Assembly (NCBI GenBank): GCA_965112735.1
Contig: OZ218953.1
Location: 2,914,001 to 2,978,000, forward strand
Reading direction: 5' to 3'
Origin: Phaeosaccion multiseriatum
Lineage: Eukaryota > Ochrophyta, other classes
DNA: 64,000 bases
Shown here piece by piece: positions 49,780 to 60,162 of this stretch. Positions within the stretch are counted from its first letter, which is position 1. Each line of letters starts with the position of its first letter. The position numbers were made by a program, and so were the translations under genes. The notes under the pieces were generated by a model. It was not told where the DNA came from. It ran no database searches and saw nothing but the letters and a program-made list of their open reading frames with translations.

Positions 49780-49976
49780 GTGAAGAGAGAGAGAGAGGAG
49801 GGGGGGGGGGGCGACAGAGAGAATAATATGGTGGTCTTCCTTCCTTCCTTACCCAAGTAGAAGTTGGCCAAAGCCTGGTAGCTCAAGTAGTCCCTCTTCT
49901 CTTCCCGCTTGCTCATGGTAAGAATGCCCTCCACCTCCTCGTAGCTCCCCTCGCCGTGGAAAAGCTGCACTCCAAG

Positions 49977-50038
<62 letters not shown>

Positions 50039-50176
50039 TGGGGGTGAGAGGGAAAGAGGGAAAGAGAGCAAGGGGAGGTGTTGAGTGCTGAGGAGCGAGT
50101 CAAGAGGGCGGCCTTTGTCTCTCTCGGGTCGGGGCATGGGAGAGAGCACGAACGTGATAACGGCCGCCCGGGTCCC

Positions 50177-50213
<37 letters not shown>

Positions 50214-51547
50214 TCCCCCAGCAAACACACGCAAGTACAAGACCCACATACACCCTATACCCACCCACAAAGCACAAAAAAGGGAAGGACCCAAAGACCC
50301 TCTCACCTGGCACGCCCTCCGAATGACGGGGTGGCCTATCTTCTTGTCCATGAGTGCGAGTGCGTCCTGCCCCCCCTCCCCATTCACGTCCTTGCCCAGC
50401 TGCATCCGGCACGCCGCCCTCCAGATGCGCTCCTCAGAGGCCGCCTCGCCCAAGTTAGACTCGAAGAAGTTAACGTCTCTGGTGAATTGCTCCTCCGCCT
50501 CCTCCATGCGCCCCATGTAGTAGAGGATGAGTCCGCGTTGCCACACGTAGGACTCGTCCCCCCTTAGTGAGGAAGGAGAGGCGAGGGAGGCGAGGGGAGG
50601 GGAGGGAGGACGAGCGATGGCGAAGGGAGAGAGAGGGGTGCCGAGGAAGCAACGGGTTACACAGCAGAAGGGGGGGAGGGGGGGGGGGGTCTCTTACACA
50701 AGGTTGCAACCCATCGAGGTTGTGTGAGAGTTGAATGCACGACAGTGAGCGAGACTATTGATGGCGGAGAGAAGGGAAGGACGAAACAAAATCAGGCGCA
50801 AAAGTACCCAACCAATCCAAATACAATCACTGCACTACTACTCACTGCAGTTCGAGTACTTTGTCGAAGGCGATGAGGGCGTCGTCCAGCTGCTTCATGC
50901 GGAACAGCTCCATCCCGATGGCCCGCTGGCGCTCAGCCTCCCTCTCCTCGGGCGTGAGCGAGTTCATGTACTGCTCCTGCAGCTCCGCCATGTACGCATC
51001 TTCCTCCCGCTTTATCGTCTCCTTGTTCTCGGGAGTCACGCATAGCCTTGTGGCGGCCCGGGACCTGCCAACCATCACCCCTCTCCCACCCACGCCGCTC
51101 ATCCTGCTGCTGCTGCTGCTGCTGCTGCTTGTCATTGCTCTGCTTCTCGTGCGCCTTCTCCTATGGCTACTACTCCTGCTGCTACTGTTGTGTATGTTGC
51201 CCGAGCTGCAGTCGCAGCTGCGGCTGCTGCTAGAGGCAGGGGACGGACGAACCAAGTTAAAGACACGACAGTAACAGCGTGGCGGTAAGAGAAAGAGTAC
51301 GAGTACTATCGCTACTGGTCCCCCCTATTGCACGCCAAAATATCACACCCTTCCTCTCCGAAGCAATTGCAGTAGCTGCCACGCTGGGGGGGTAAACCAT
51401 CACTCACCGCGTAGCTGCCGCACCATATCCACGGCTGGAAGCAGCAGCCGCCGGGGCCACGTAGAAACCGCATGCTTGTTGGAGGATATAGCAGCAAGTC
51501 AACCCCAGCAGCGCAACAGCGGCAGAGCCGTAATTCCACGCGAGCAT
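49389..51547 (-). CDS. TPR protein with plastid-type bipartite targeting sequence
   Basis: Five exons: 51408-51547, 50846-51064, 50307-50562, 49853-49964, 49389-49525; 864 nt, 287 residues. The acceptor of exon 2 could also be 18 nt further in (CACAAG), still in frame. The N terminus (MLAWNYGSAAVALLGLTCCY...QQACGFYVAP) is a hydrophobic signal peptide ending at a Phe-containing motif like the ASAFAP cleavage site of complex plastids, then an Ala/Ser-rich transit-like part. Two TPRs are clear: RAIGMELFRMKQLDDALIAF and YVWQRGLILYYMGRMEEAEE. The order TPR, then 'WRAACRMQLG', then 'YQALANFYLG' and a C-terminal MWYHLPRIHLSVRKP resembles chloroplast TPR proteins of plants with 'VYLWQRGLSLYYMDKYEDA'. 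The partner is unknown. Simple repeats fill its introns (49545-49800 and 49982-50038). Confidence 0.82.
49545..50038. repeat. CA, GA and GT microsatellites in introns of the TPR gene
   Basis: (CA)n at 49545-49570 and (GA)n at 49625-49800 lie in the last intron; (GT)n at 49982-50038 lies close to the acceptor of exon 4, giving an AC repeat instead of a pyrimidine tract in the transcript. Confidence 0.9.
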
Positions 51548-52272
51548 GGTACTATGCAAGGGTTAGAGAAGGGAAGAGATGAAAGGAGGAATCCATCTAT
51601 CCCTTGAGTGCCATCTTTTCCATACGCCTGCTTTTCTTCGGCGGCACGCCCCCACTCCGGCGCCAGCCGGCTTTGGGGGGGGGGGAAGGGGGGCGTGCTA
51701 TCCGCCAGCCGGCGCGCTATCCGCTATCGGCCGGCGCCAGCCGGCACGCTATCCGCTATCGCCGGGGCCCGATAGCGCGCTATCGAGAATGTGGCGATAG
51801 TGTATCAGGGGTCGACCCCACAACCCCCCCGACACCCCCCCTAAAGCCGGCTCACGCTGGCGATTGCAGATAGCGCGCCGGCTGGCGCCGGCGATAGCGG
51901 ATAGCGGATAGCGCCTCAGGGGTCCACTACATGTACCTCCCCTCCGTTCAATAACTCTAAATCTATATATTATTTGTTCGCTCGTTTGAAGGAGGGGAAT
52001 GGCCCCTCTCGCTCTCCGTCTCTTTGAAGAACGCATGCCTGGTGCTCTGGTGTGATGACTACCATCCTGCTGCTGCTGCTGCTACTGCTGCTGCTGCTCC
52101 TTCTCCTGCTGCCGCTTCTGCTTCTGCTGCTGCTGCTGCCCATGTGCACCTCCGTCCTCCTCTCCCCCCCATCGCAGCGCTCCCCCCCCCAAACACCCCC
52201 CTCCTAATACAACACCTCCCCCATCCATCCACCCACCCACCCACCCACCCATCCGCCTCCAGTACAACTCTT
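51548..52272. other. Intergenic region upstream of the TPR gene
   Basis: 725 bp between the TPR gene start and the 3' end of the 904-residue gene. The first half is the GATAGC element (51630-51930); 52060-52145 is a CTG/CTT-rich repeat. Nothing else was recognised. Confidence 0.6.
51630..51930. repeat. GATAGC-rich palindromic element, copy 2 (longest)
   Basis: CGCTATCCGCTATCGGCCGG and GGCGCCAGCCGG blocks repeat near 51700-51760, and their reverse complement (GGCGCCGGCGATAGCGGATA) occurs at about 51885-51910, giving a hairpin-forming array. TCAGGGGTCGA at about 51806 and TCAGGGGTCCA at about 51913 match the end of the copy at 41670-41755. Confidence 0.85.
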
Positions 52273-55250
52273 TTAACTCTTCTCCGTCGCCCACGACGAA
52301 GGCAACGCCACCTCCGCATTCAACGCCTCCATGGCTCCTGCAGGAATGACCTTGGTCTCCGCATTGCCCCCCCTTCTGCTGTACCCTCCCCCAAGCCCCT
52401 CTTCATACGTGTCATCATCGTCGTCCTCCGGAGGCACCCACCCCTTCGGCCGGGGCAAGTCAAAGCCCCCCTCTGCCGCAATCTTAGCCTCCTGCTCCTC
52501 AATGTAGGCCCAGATGTTGGCGGAGTTGAGGGCCACTTCTGCATCCTCGTCGTCCTTGGTGAGATCGCTGTAGTTGTTCTCGGGCTTCTCCAGCCAGGAA
52601 ACTGCCGTCTTTGCTTCCTCACGGAATATTGCCGTGTTTTGCTGTTTGTGTGCCATGGGAGAGGACGGCAAAGGGGAGATGGGGGTCAGTGGCGGGGCCG
52701 GACACAAAAGGTAAGGAAAGATGCTGGCAGGGTACACAGGTGAGACGGAGGGAGGGAGGGAGGGAAGGAGGGAGATGGGGGCACAAAACAGAGAGTACAG
52801 AGGATGGATATCAATGCCCCTCTCCCTTGTTTGCCCCTCCCACACGGCCATAACGCTACGCTGCACGTACGTCAGCAAAGATGGGCATGGCGGTGGGGTC
52901 CGGAGGCGGCCTGAGGTCGTCTAGTCTGTTGAGCCACGGGCCCACGACAGAGGCCCGAGGCCGATTCGCCAGCTCGGGATCCTCCTTCGTTCCTCCAACT
53001 GTGGCACAGCACAAGAGAGAGCAAAGAGAGGTCAGGGGCAGGGTGGGAGGGAGAAGGAGAGTACGGGCAGAGAGGGAGGGAGGAGGACAAGGCCAAGTGA
53101 TGGGTTTGTTGTCAGCGACGAAAGGAGAGGAGCAGACCAGACGAGAGCGGCGTAGGGTGGATGGATGGATGCGCGATGACGTGTGATGCCAAACGGATGC
53201 CCATGACGATGCGACAACGATGACTATGAGACGATCAAGAGAGAAGAGAAGGCGCTCACCTCTGAACAAGAAGTCGTAGTTGTAGAGCTCCATTTCCATT
53301 TTGGAGCGCAGCGCCACATCGAGGTTGTCTCTCCACTCGCGCGTCTCCTCATCCTCCTCGTCGAATATGTACGTCTTGTACGACAGCTGAAAGGAGGGGA
53401 CGGAGGGGAGGGGAGAGCAGGGCAGGGGAGGGGAGATGAGGGGAGATGAGGGGAGATGAGGTGATGTGAGGTGAGCAGCAAGCCACGAGGATGTGGCTGT
53501 TGCATGCGTGTGAGCTTTTCTACAAAACAAAACGCATCAAGAGGCCTCTCCTCCCCTCCCTCCCTCCCTCCCTCCCTCCCTTGCGTGTCATTAACACTCA
53601 CCTCTGGGGCGTCTTCGTTGTCATTGAAGATCATGTACTCCTCGTCCGTGTTGGGCACGAGGCACACGAAGATGTCCTGAATGGCGAGCTTGATCTGCAT
53701 GTAGGAGTTGCGCGACAAGCGGTCCATGTTGGACAGGAGAGACGCGATGCGCAGGCGGAGCTCCTTGGGCTCCATCTGATGTCATGATGACGTCACGTCA
53801 TGATGATGTCACGCCATGATGTATACGAAGGTGTAGTGAGTAACAAGTCATGCGGAGAAGCGGAGGAAGGTGAGGGTGGAGGCAAGGGGGGAGGGGTGGG
53901 GGGCAACATGAGAAGACGGAGAGGGCTACTGGAAGGGGTGGAGGAAGGGGGGGGGGGGCAGCGGGTCGAAGTGCAGGAGAGAATGGACGGAAGCGCGAGG
54001 GGAGCCAACACACAAGGCGCTGAAGTCTGTTGAAGTGTCCCTGGGCACTCGGACTGAGAGCACAAGGGGCCGCCGCACAATCTGCCACAGGCTGCGTGTC
54101 CATCCTCAGGGCGGCGGCGGGGCACATGTGCAGTGGAGCCTTTGACACGACGATACAGGCTAGGCTCTCCAAGTTGAAACTCACATTCTCCTTCGGGCAG
54201 AACTCCTTGTAGGCAAGTTTGCGCACTTCTGTGGTGGTGCGAAGGCCGAACGCTGCCTCCAAAAAGCGGAACTCAGGCTGTGGACATGCGAAGGGCGGAG
54301 GGAACAGGATGAGAGACAGAGAGAGAGAGCGGGAGAGATTGGTGGTCAGTAGAGAGAGGGAGAGGGTGGTAGGTAAGGGGGCGACAAGACACCCCCAGCA
54401 GCAGGCAGGTATCCCATCTCAACACAAAGAACAGCACAAGCCAGTGTATGTATGTATGTATGTATGTATGTATGTATGTATGTATGTATGTATGCCTTGC
54501 CCTAGAAAAACAGCTCCAACACCACCCACACCCCTCCCTCCCCATGACTCCCTCACTCACCACCAGCTTTTCGTTGAGCTCTGGCAGCTGTCCGAAGTTG
54601 TAGCTCATCTGCTGCATCGCATAAGTGATGCGCTTGATACGGTCCAAGCTGAGATCACTCCACGTGTTGCCCTCTCGGAAGGCGTTGCCCAGGTAGTTGC
54701 GGATGGTTAGCCTTCGTCGGTCAGGCTCCGTGATCAGACCTGTCAGTTACGGGGGCAGGGAAAGAGGAAGGGGAAGGGGAAGGGGAAGGGGAAGGGGAGG
54801 AGAGGGGAGGGGCGGGTCAGTGGGAGAGCTTGTCCTTAAAACGCAGCGGCAACCGCTTCTATGTGAGAGAAAGCACTCGTGGTGTTCGTCTCTTACATCT
54901 TCCTCCTCCTCCTCCTCCTCGCCCTCCCCTCCCCCCCCCCATTCTTTTCATCCCCCACCTGCTTCCTGCAGCACCGCTTTCGCCTCCGCCACAATGCCGT
55001 CCGTCTGCTGCAGCGTCTCCATCGCATCCTTCACAGAGTCGGGCACGTCAACCCCCTCGGGCAGCACCGATTTAGGAACGCTCTCCGTCATGTTGGCGCT
55101 GGCGACGATGCTGGATTCGGGGAAGTCCTGCTTTGCGTCCTCCCAGCGTTTCTGTCCAAAGGAGGGGGCGTGGGGCGTGGGGTGGGTGAGTGATTGACGG
55201 ACTGACTTACTCACTCATTAGCAGCAGGGGGGGGGGTCCTTGCATCACTT

Positions 55251-55295
<45 letters not shown>

Positions 55296-58020
55296 AACGT
55301 ACCTCCCACTCCGCCACGACAGCCTTGAGCACGAGCCAGGTGGCAGACACGTCCACCGTTGTCTCCCCCGCATACTTGTCCACCTCCATAGAGCCCATGT
55401 TGGGGGCTACGCGGGCCTCGGCATCCAGGATCACCTGCACACAGAGGAGCGAGAGGGAGAGTGCACACAGATAAGATCGGATCGGGAGCGTGGAGCAGCC
55501 AGGTGTCAGGGCAGTGACTCGGTTTGGTCCATCACATGTCTCCCTCCTCGTCCCTTGCGTCCCTCCCTCTCCATTGCTCACCCTCCGTATACGCAAGAAG
55601 GTGATTTACCTACATACATATAGACAAGAGAGAACACACAGGCAGACATACAGACGGACATACAGATATACAACATACAGATGGACATACAGATATACAA
55701 CCTACAGATGGACATACAGATATACAACATACAGACGGACATACAGATATACAACCCTGAGGAGGCGGCTCTTCCTTACCTGCATGAAGGGGCCCGTGAC
55801 GGAGTTCTCCGCCTTGAGGTAGGCATTCACCATGTTGTGTGCCGACAGCAGCGGCTCTCTGTCACCGCTCTCCTGTACCTGAGGACACCAGCACAGTTAA
55901 CACATCAAACACATCACCATGCGACGGACGTAAGAGGCAATAGGAGAAAAGGGGTGGGGTGGGGTGGGGTGTGGGGGGGGGGGGACGGTCAGCCAGAGAA
56001 GCAGAGTGTCTGTAACGCTCCTATCCACCAGGCACACCCACCCTCAGCTGCCCCACGCATACGCGCATTCAAGCGCTCAGCCTACAGACAAAGCTTTGTA
56101 CCCGTCGCATTGCCTTACCGACAGCTTGTAGTTCTGCAGCAAGTTCCTCCCCTGCGTGCCCGCGTACTCTCGATTTCCCTTGAGGAAGTTAATGAGCTCT
56201 GTGAAGTCGCGGTCCGGGGAGCCGCGTGAGTGCGTCTTGGAGGGATCGCTCGGCATGAGTTCCCGGACCTTTTCGTTTGTTTGTTGAAAGTGGGTAGGGC
56301 GCAAGAGGACAGAGAGCAAGGTAGGGTAGGGCAGGGCAGAGCAGCAGCAATGATGAATCCGGCGATGACATACTCGGCGATTGTAGCATTCTTTCTCCTC
56401 TCTATTTCCAAAACGCACTCAACCACTCCGCTCCCACTCCCACCTGCCCCAACTGCTCCACTCCTTCCCCTTCTCCTCAACTCTCTACTCCTCCTCCTCC
56501 TCCTCTTCCTCCTCCTCCTCCTCCTCCGCCCCCTCCTCCCTCCCTCCCTCCCCTCCCTCACCTTCTCAACAAAGGCCATAAACGGCGCCTTGGGCCCCAG
56601 ATTGTAACCGTCCCTCAGCCTCGGCGCGGGCGGCAAGAATATGTCAATTACCCTCTCCTGCTCTGCCCCTCTCGGCATCTCCACCGCCTTCATGGTGGCC
56701 ATGTCCACCGCCAAGTTCTCAGACTTGAGGAAGCGCATCAATCCCGTGCCGTCCATGGAGGGAGCAAGCTCGGAACTGTCCACCTGCCGTGTAGCCTTGG
56801 CCTGTGCCTCCTCCTTGGACACTCGGGCGACGTTTGCTCCCAACCCTCCCGACCCGGCGCCTTTGTTTCCGCCTCCAGTCCCTCCCAAGGGCTGGGGTTC
56901 TGCTGCGAACCCTTGCTGCTGCTGCTGCATCATTTGCTGCTGGGCCCTTGCGAGCTGCTCCTGTTGGCCCATTTGCTGTTGTTGTTGCTGCTGCTGTTGC
57001 TGTAGTTGCTGTTGTTGTTGTTGTTGTTGTTGTTGTTGCCGCTGTTGCTCCAGCTGCTGCTCCTGCTGCTGCTTCTGCTGCTCCATCCTAATCTCCTTCT
57101 CCCGCTGCTTTAGCAGCTCTAGCTGCTGCTTCTGGAATTTTGACTCTGCGCTCTCCCCCGCCCCCTTCCCACCATCCAATACTGCCTCCTCGTCCCCGGC
57201 ACTTCGCAGCCTCGTCGCTGGCTGCGGCTCTGCTGTAGCTTCGATCATAGGAGGAGATAGAGAGACATACACCAGTGGGGGGGGGGGGGGCAAGGAAGCC
57301 AGTGGCGCAGCGGTTGCGGAGGAGGCCGGGAGGGGGGGCAGCAGAGCCGTGTGGGGTATGTGAGCTTCCTTCCTCCCATGGAGTGAAGGACAACAAGACA
57401 AGACAGACAGCCTGTGTCTCTGCTTGGCACTCATGAGCTATAGCTGGTCTTGGACAACCGGTCTAACAAACTGACACTGATGCTGATGCTGTACATGTAC
57501 CTGTTTCGGACCCTTCTCCTCCCAGAGCGGCTTGGGATGCCTCCATCACTGACGAGGACCTCGGCGCTGGCACTGATCCAGCCGCTCGCTCAGAGGGCGC
57601 CAGCTTCTCTGGCTTCCGGCCCAATCGACCCCCCTCCTTCTCCAGCTTCTCCCGCTTCCTTTGCTTCTTTGATTTTTTCTTTTTGTTGCCTGTTTTGTTT
57701 TTCAGAGGAAAAGGGGTGTTTTAGTGTTTGGCAGTCGGTCGGGGGCAGTCAGTGAGCCAGCGAGCAGGAGCAGCAGTGGTGTGAGTGAGTGAGTGTGTGT
57801 GTGGGGGGGGGTGGATAAGGCAGAGACCCAGACACCGAGAGATCAAATTGGGCTCTCGCGGTCGATCGAAGGAAAGCTCGAGACTGTGGTGCCTCCACTT
57901 GAGAAGCACCGCATCCAGGTCACATTCCCTTGCCTCCCTTTGCCGTCTCCCCTTGACCCCCTGCCGCCCTGCCCACTTACTCAATTCGTCCCCCAGACCG
58001 CCCTTCTTGCGCCCCATCAT
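52273..58020 (-). CDS. Unrecognised 13-exon protein of about 904 residues
   Basis: Exons: 57981-58020, 57501-57689, 56562-57232, 56119-56268, 55780-55878, 55303-55434, 54959-55151, 54561-54739, 54014-54277, 53602-53775, 53260-53386, 52871-52998, 52273-52641; 2,715 nt, every junction in phase. The 3' border of exon 9 (54014) is least certain. The N terminus is strongly basic (MMGRKKGGLGDELSNKKKK...KRKREKLEKE type), followed by a Lys/Glu/Gln-rich coiled-coil with a long poly-Gln block (56930-57100). The remainder looks globular: MRFLKSENLAVDMATMKAVE, DFTELINFLKGNREYAG, LLSAHNMVNAYLKAENSV, RLTIRNYLGNAFREGNTWSD, EFRFLEAAFGLRTTTEVR, MDRLSRNSYMQIKLAIQDIF and DEEDEETREWRDNLDVAL. It ends with an acidic PPEDDDDDTYEEGLGGG segment. 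No targeting signal or known domain was recognised. Regular exon sizes and conserved-looking helices argue for a real, constrained protein, possibly lineage-specific. Confidence 0.75.
54446..54494. repeat. (GTAT)n microsatellite in intron
   Basis: Twelve GTAT units within the intron between exons 8 and 9 of the 904-residue gene. Confidence 0.95.
55647..55756. repeat. 27-bp minisatellite in intron
   Basis: Four copies of a 27-bp unit (core GGACATACAGATATACAA) in the intron between exons 5 and 6 of the 904-residue gene, with one or two substitutions per copy. Confidence 0.9.
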
Positions 58021-58819
58021 GAGGGCCGACCCCGTGGGCCGCACTCTGCTGGGGCAGCTCCTGGTGAGACTGCTCCCCGAGACGGCCTGCCCGTGTGCGT
58101 TCACATGGGAGGACACGTCACAACATAGAAACCAGCAGGAGCAAGCGAGAAGGCCTTGTGAGCACCAACGTTTGGCATGCAAAGAGCAAATGCGCAGCCC
58201 CCCTCCGCCCTACGGCGCACACTCTACCGCAGCTCTGCACAAGAGAAGGAGCATAGCGACGGAGGCACCCCACGCTGCTCGCCTGGCCTCCTCTTCTCTC
58301 CCAAGGCCTCCCAAGGAGCTGAAGGAGGCCGTGTCCATCTGCACATGCTGCTCTCCCCCCTCTGCCTTCTCTGTGTACTGCAGACTCTCACCTGAGAAGG
58401 TCCCCCCACGAAGGCAGACGTCGCCGGCTGCCTCCCCTGCCTACCCTGCTCCCGCTGGTGCCCGGCTCCTCGTGCTGTCGCCGCTCTTCCTCCGGTTGGT
58501 GGGCATACTTGGAAACCTATAGAGAGAGAATATTCACATGTACAGACGAGGTGAGGGACGGAGAGAATCCCAGAAAAGGGGAGAGCAGCAGCGAGTTTGG
58601 GCAACGAGTTTGGAGGGAAAACAACAAAGATGGAGACCACTTTGCCCTGTATCTGGCCCTTGATACTGTCCTTGAGGCACTGCAGAAGACAGAGGAAAAG
58701 ACCAGCCACCACTCCGTCCTCCCACCGCGCTATTCAACATCGCTCCCCTAATTCAGTCCCGGACACCTTGGGAGTCGCACAAAGGCGGCAGCAGCCTTCC
58801 CTTGCTACCTCGCGCTCAC

Positions 58820-58889
58820 CGTCGGAGTTGGGCGGCCGCAGTAGCGTCGCCGTGACCGTAGCCACCGCAGCAAGGGCGTAGCCCCTCAT
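58820..58889 (-). CDS. Possible first exon of a small secreted protein gene
   Basis: ATG at 58889 opens MRGYALAAVATVTATLLRPP, a signal-peptide-like sequence that ends at a good donor (GTGAGCGC) in phase 1. A downstream exon after CTTCTGCAG (about 58696) continues in phase with VPQGQYQGPDTGQ. Later exons are ambiguous, and no homology is recognised. This may be chance. Confidence 0.25.
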
Positions 58890-59229
58890 CTTAGAGCACA
58901 AAGCGCTGTTTCAGCTCTATGAGGGCCCGGCAAGCCTGGCAATGGGCTGCCCGTCCGCACAGCTGCTGGTGTCCTCAAAGGAGGAATGCACGTCCTAAGA
59001 AGCTTTCCGCTCCTTCCTCCTACCGCATGGTCCTTCTCAACGTGATTCGGGCGGACAAGCGCCACACCAAGCAGCTGTGAAGTAGTGTGAGCACGATGCT
59101 GTGCATGAAAACACCCCTGGGAATTCCCCGTGTGCCTCCATCCACCGCCATCCACTGCCATTCTCAAATTCATTCTTTCGTTTTCCCGCTCTCCTCAAAC
59201 GAAAGAGCCGCTGCGACGACTCCACAGAC

Positions 59230-59637
59230 AGGCGTACCTCACACAAAGTTGTGCTTAACGAGGGAAAAGTTGTGCGATGGGCCCACACGAGGGGGGGATA
59301 CGTGTTGAACGAGGCGACATTGAGGGAAGCCGAAAGTGTGGAACGCCCACGACCTCTGCAATTGGGATGCCAACGTGTGCATGAATGCGGTAGGGGGCAG
59401 CCACAGCCTGGACTTGTTGATGTGGCTCCGATCGGAGGCAGTCATGTGCGAGTGGGACGAAAGATCGTGCCCAGAGGTGCTCAAGGACGGTTGGCAGGAC
59501 GAGTGGGACATGGACGAGGCCGTTTTCCAGGACATCCAAGACGTGGGCCCACGAGAAGGGCTGTCCCTGTGGGTGTGCGGTGATCTGAAGACGAGCGCCA
59601 AAACGTTGCGTTACGTACAGGACTGGCTACAACTGTA
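59230..59637 (+). pseudogene. Ankyrin-type remnant with WDxxxC spacing
   Basis: One frame reads VVRWAHTRGGYVLNEATLREA; after a frame change near 59330 another reads WNAHDLCNWDANVCMNAVGG, LLMWLRSEAVMCEWDERSC and ends LKTSAKTLRYVQDWLQL with stop TAG at 59635-59637. The 'W.R......WD..(T/V)C..A...GH...L.W' pattern is the degenerate ankyrin repeat common in ochrophyte genomes. The frame break and lack of a plausible start suggest a fragment, though an unseen intron is possible. Confidence 0.55.
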
Positions 59638-60162
59638 GTGACCACGGAACCTTTGGTTGTTATTGTGATGAGCATGATTGGTGAGCGAGATCATACGCGT
59701 GTTACGGGGGGGGAGTCCGAAACCTGGAGGGGAACGGAGGTATCGGGGTGAGCGAAGGAGAGGAGGAGCGTGTATATGTGTGAGAGAGATACATGGAGAT
59801 TTGAGTTCTCCCTTCACATACAGCTTTGCTCCCCCTCTCAATACATTTGCTCTTGCCCGTTCTGTGGCGCAAAAGTAGTACACGAGTACAACTGGGGTGG
59901 CCTGGTTTTGATGCCCTGAGGAGGGGGGGGGGGGGTAGCACTTACCTCCTCCGTCTGCTGCTCAGCTCATGGAATTGCATGGGGACACGTCATGTGCCCA
60001 CTCGGCGCTCCCCGTCCTGTGCCTCTTTTCCTCTCCTTGTACGCACGCATGTATATTCAGTTATATACCCATAGCCTGCTCTCTCTCTCACACATGCACA
60101 CAATCACTCTCTGCGTGTATGGTTCTTGTCTCTCTCCCATACACACACACACTCTCTCTCTC

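Larger units (their letters stand above)
58021..60162. other. Intergenic region with a possible small gene and an ankyrin remnant
   Basis: About 2.1 kb between the start of the 904-residue gene and the stop of the RCC1-BTB gene. Apart from the two items listed separately (58820-58889 and 59230-59637), there is a G-run at 59922-59935 and no recognised feature in 59650-60160, which should contain the 3' UTR of the RCC1-BTB gene. Confidence 0.5.

Noticed and set aside
57785-58522. Open frame of 245 codons on + opposite the start of the 904-residue gene
   Set aside because: It is antisense to exon 1 (57981-58020) and its upstream region, and no motif or splice structure supports it.
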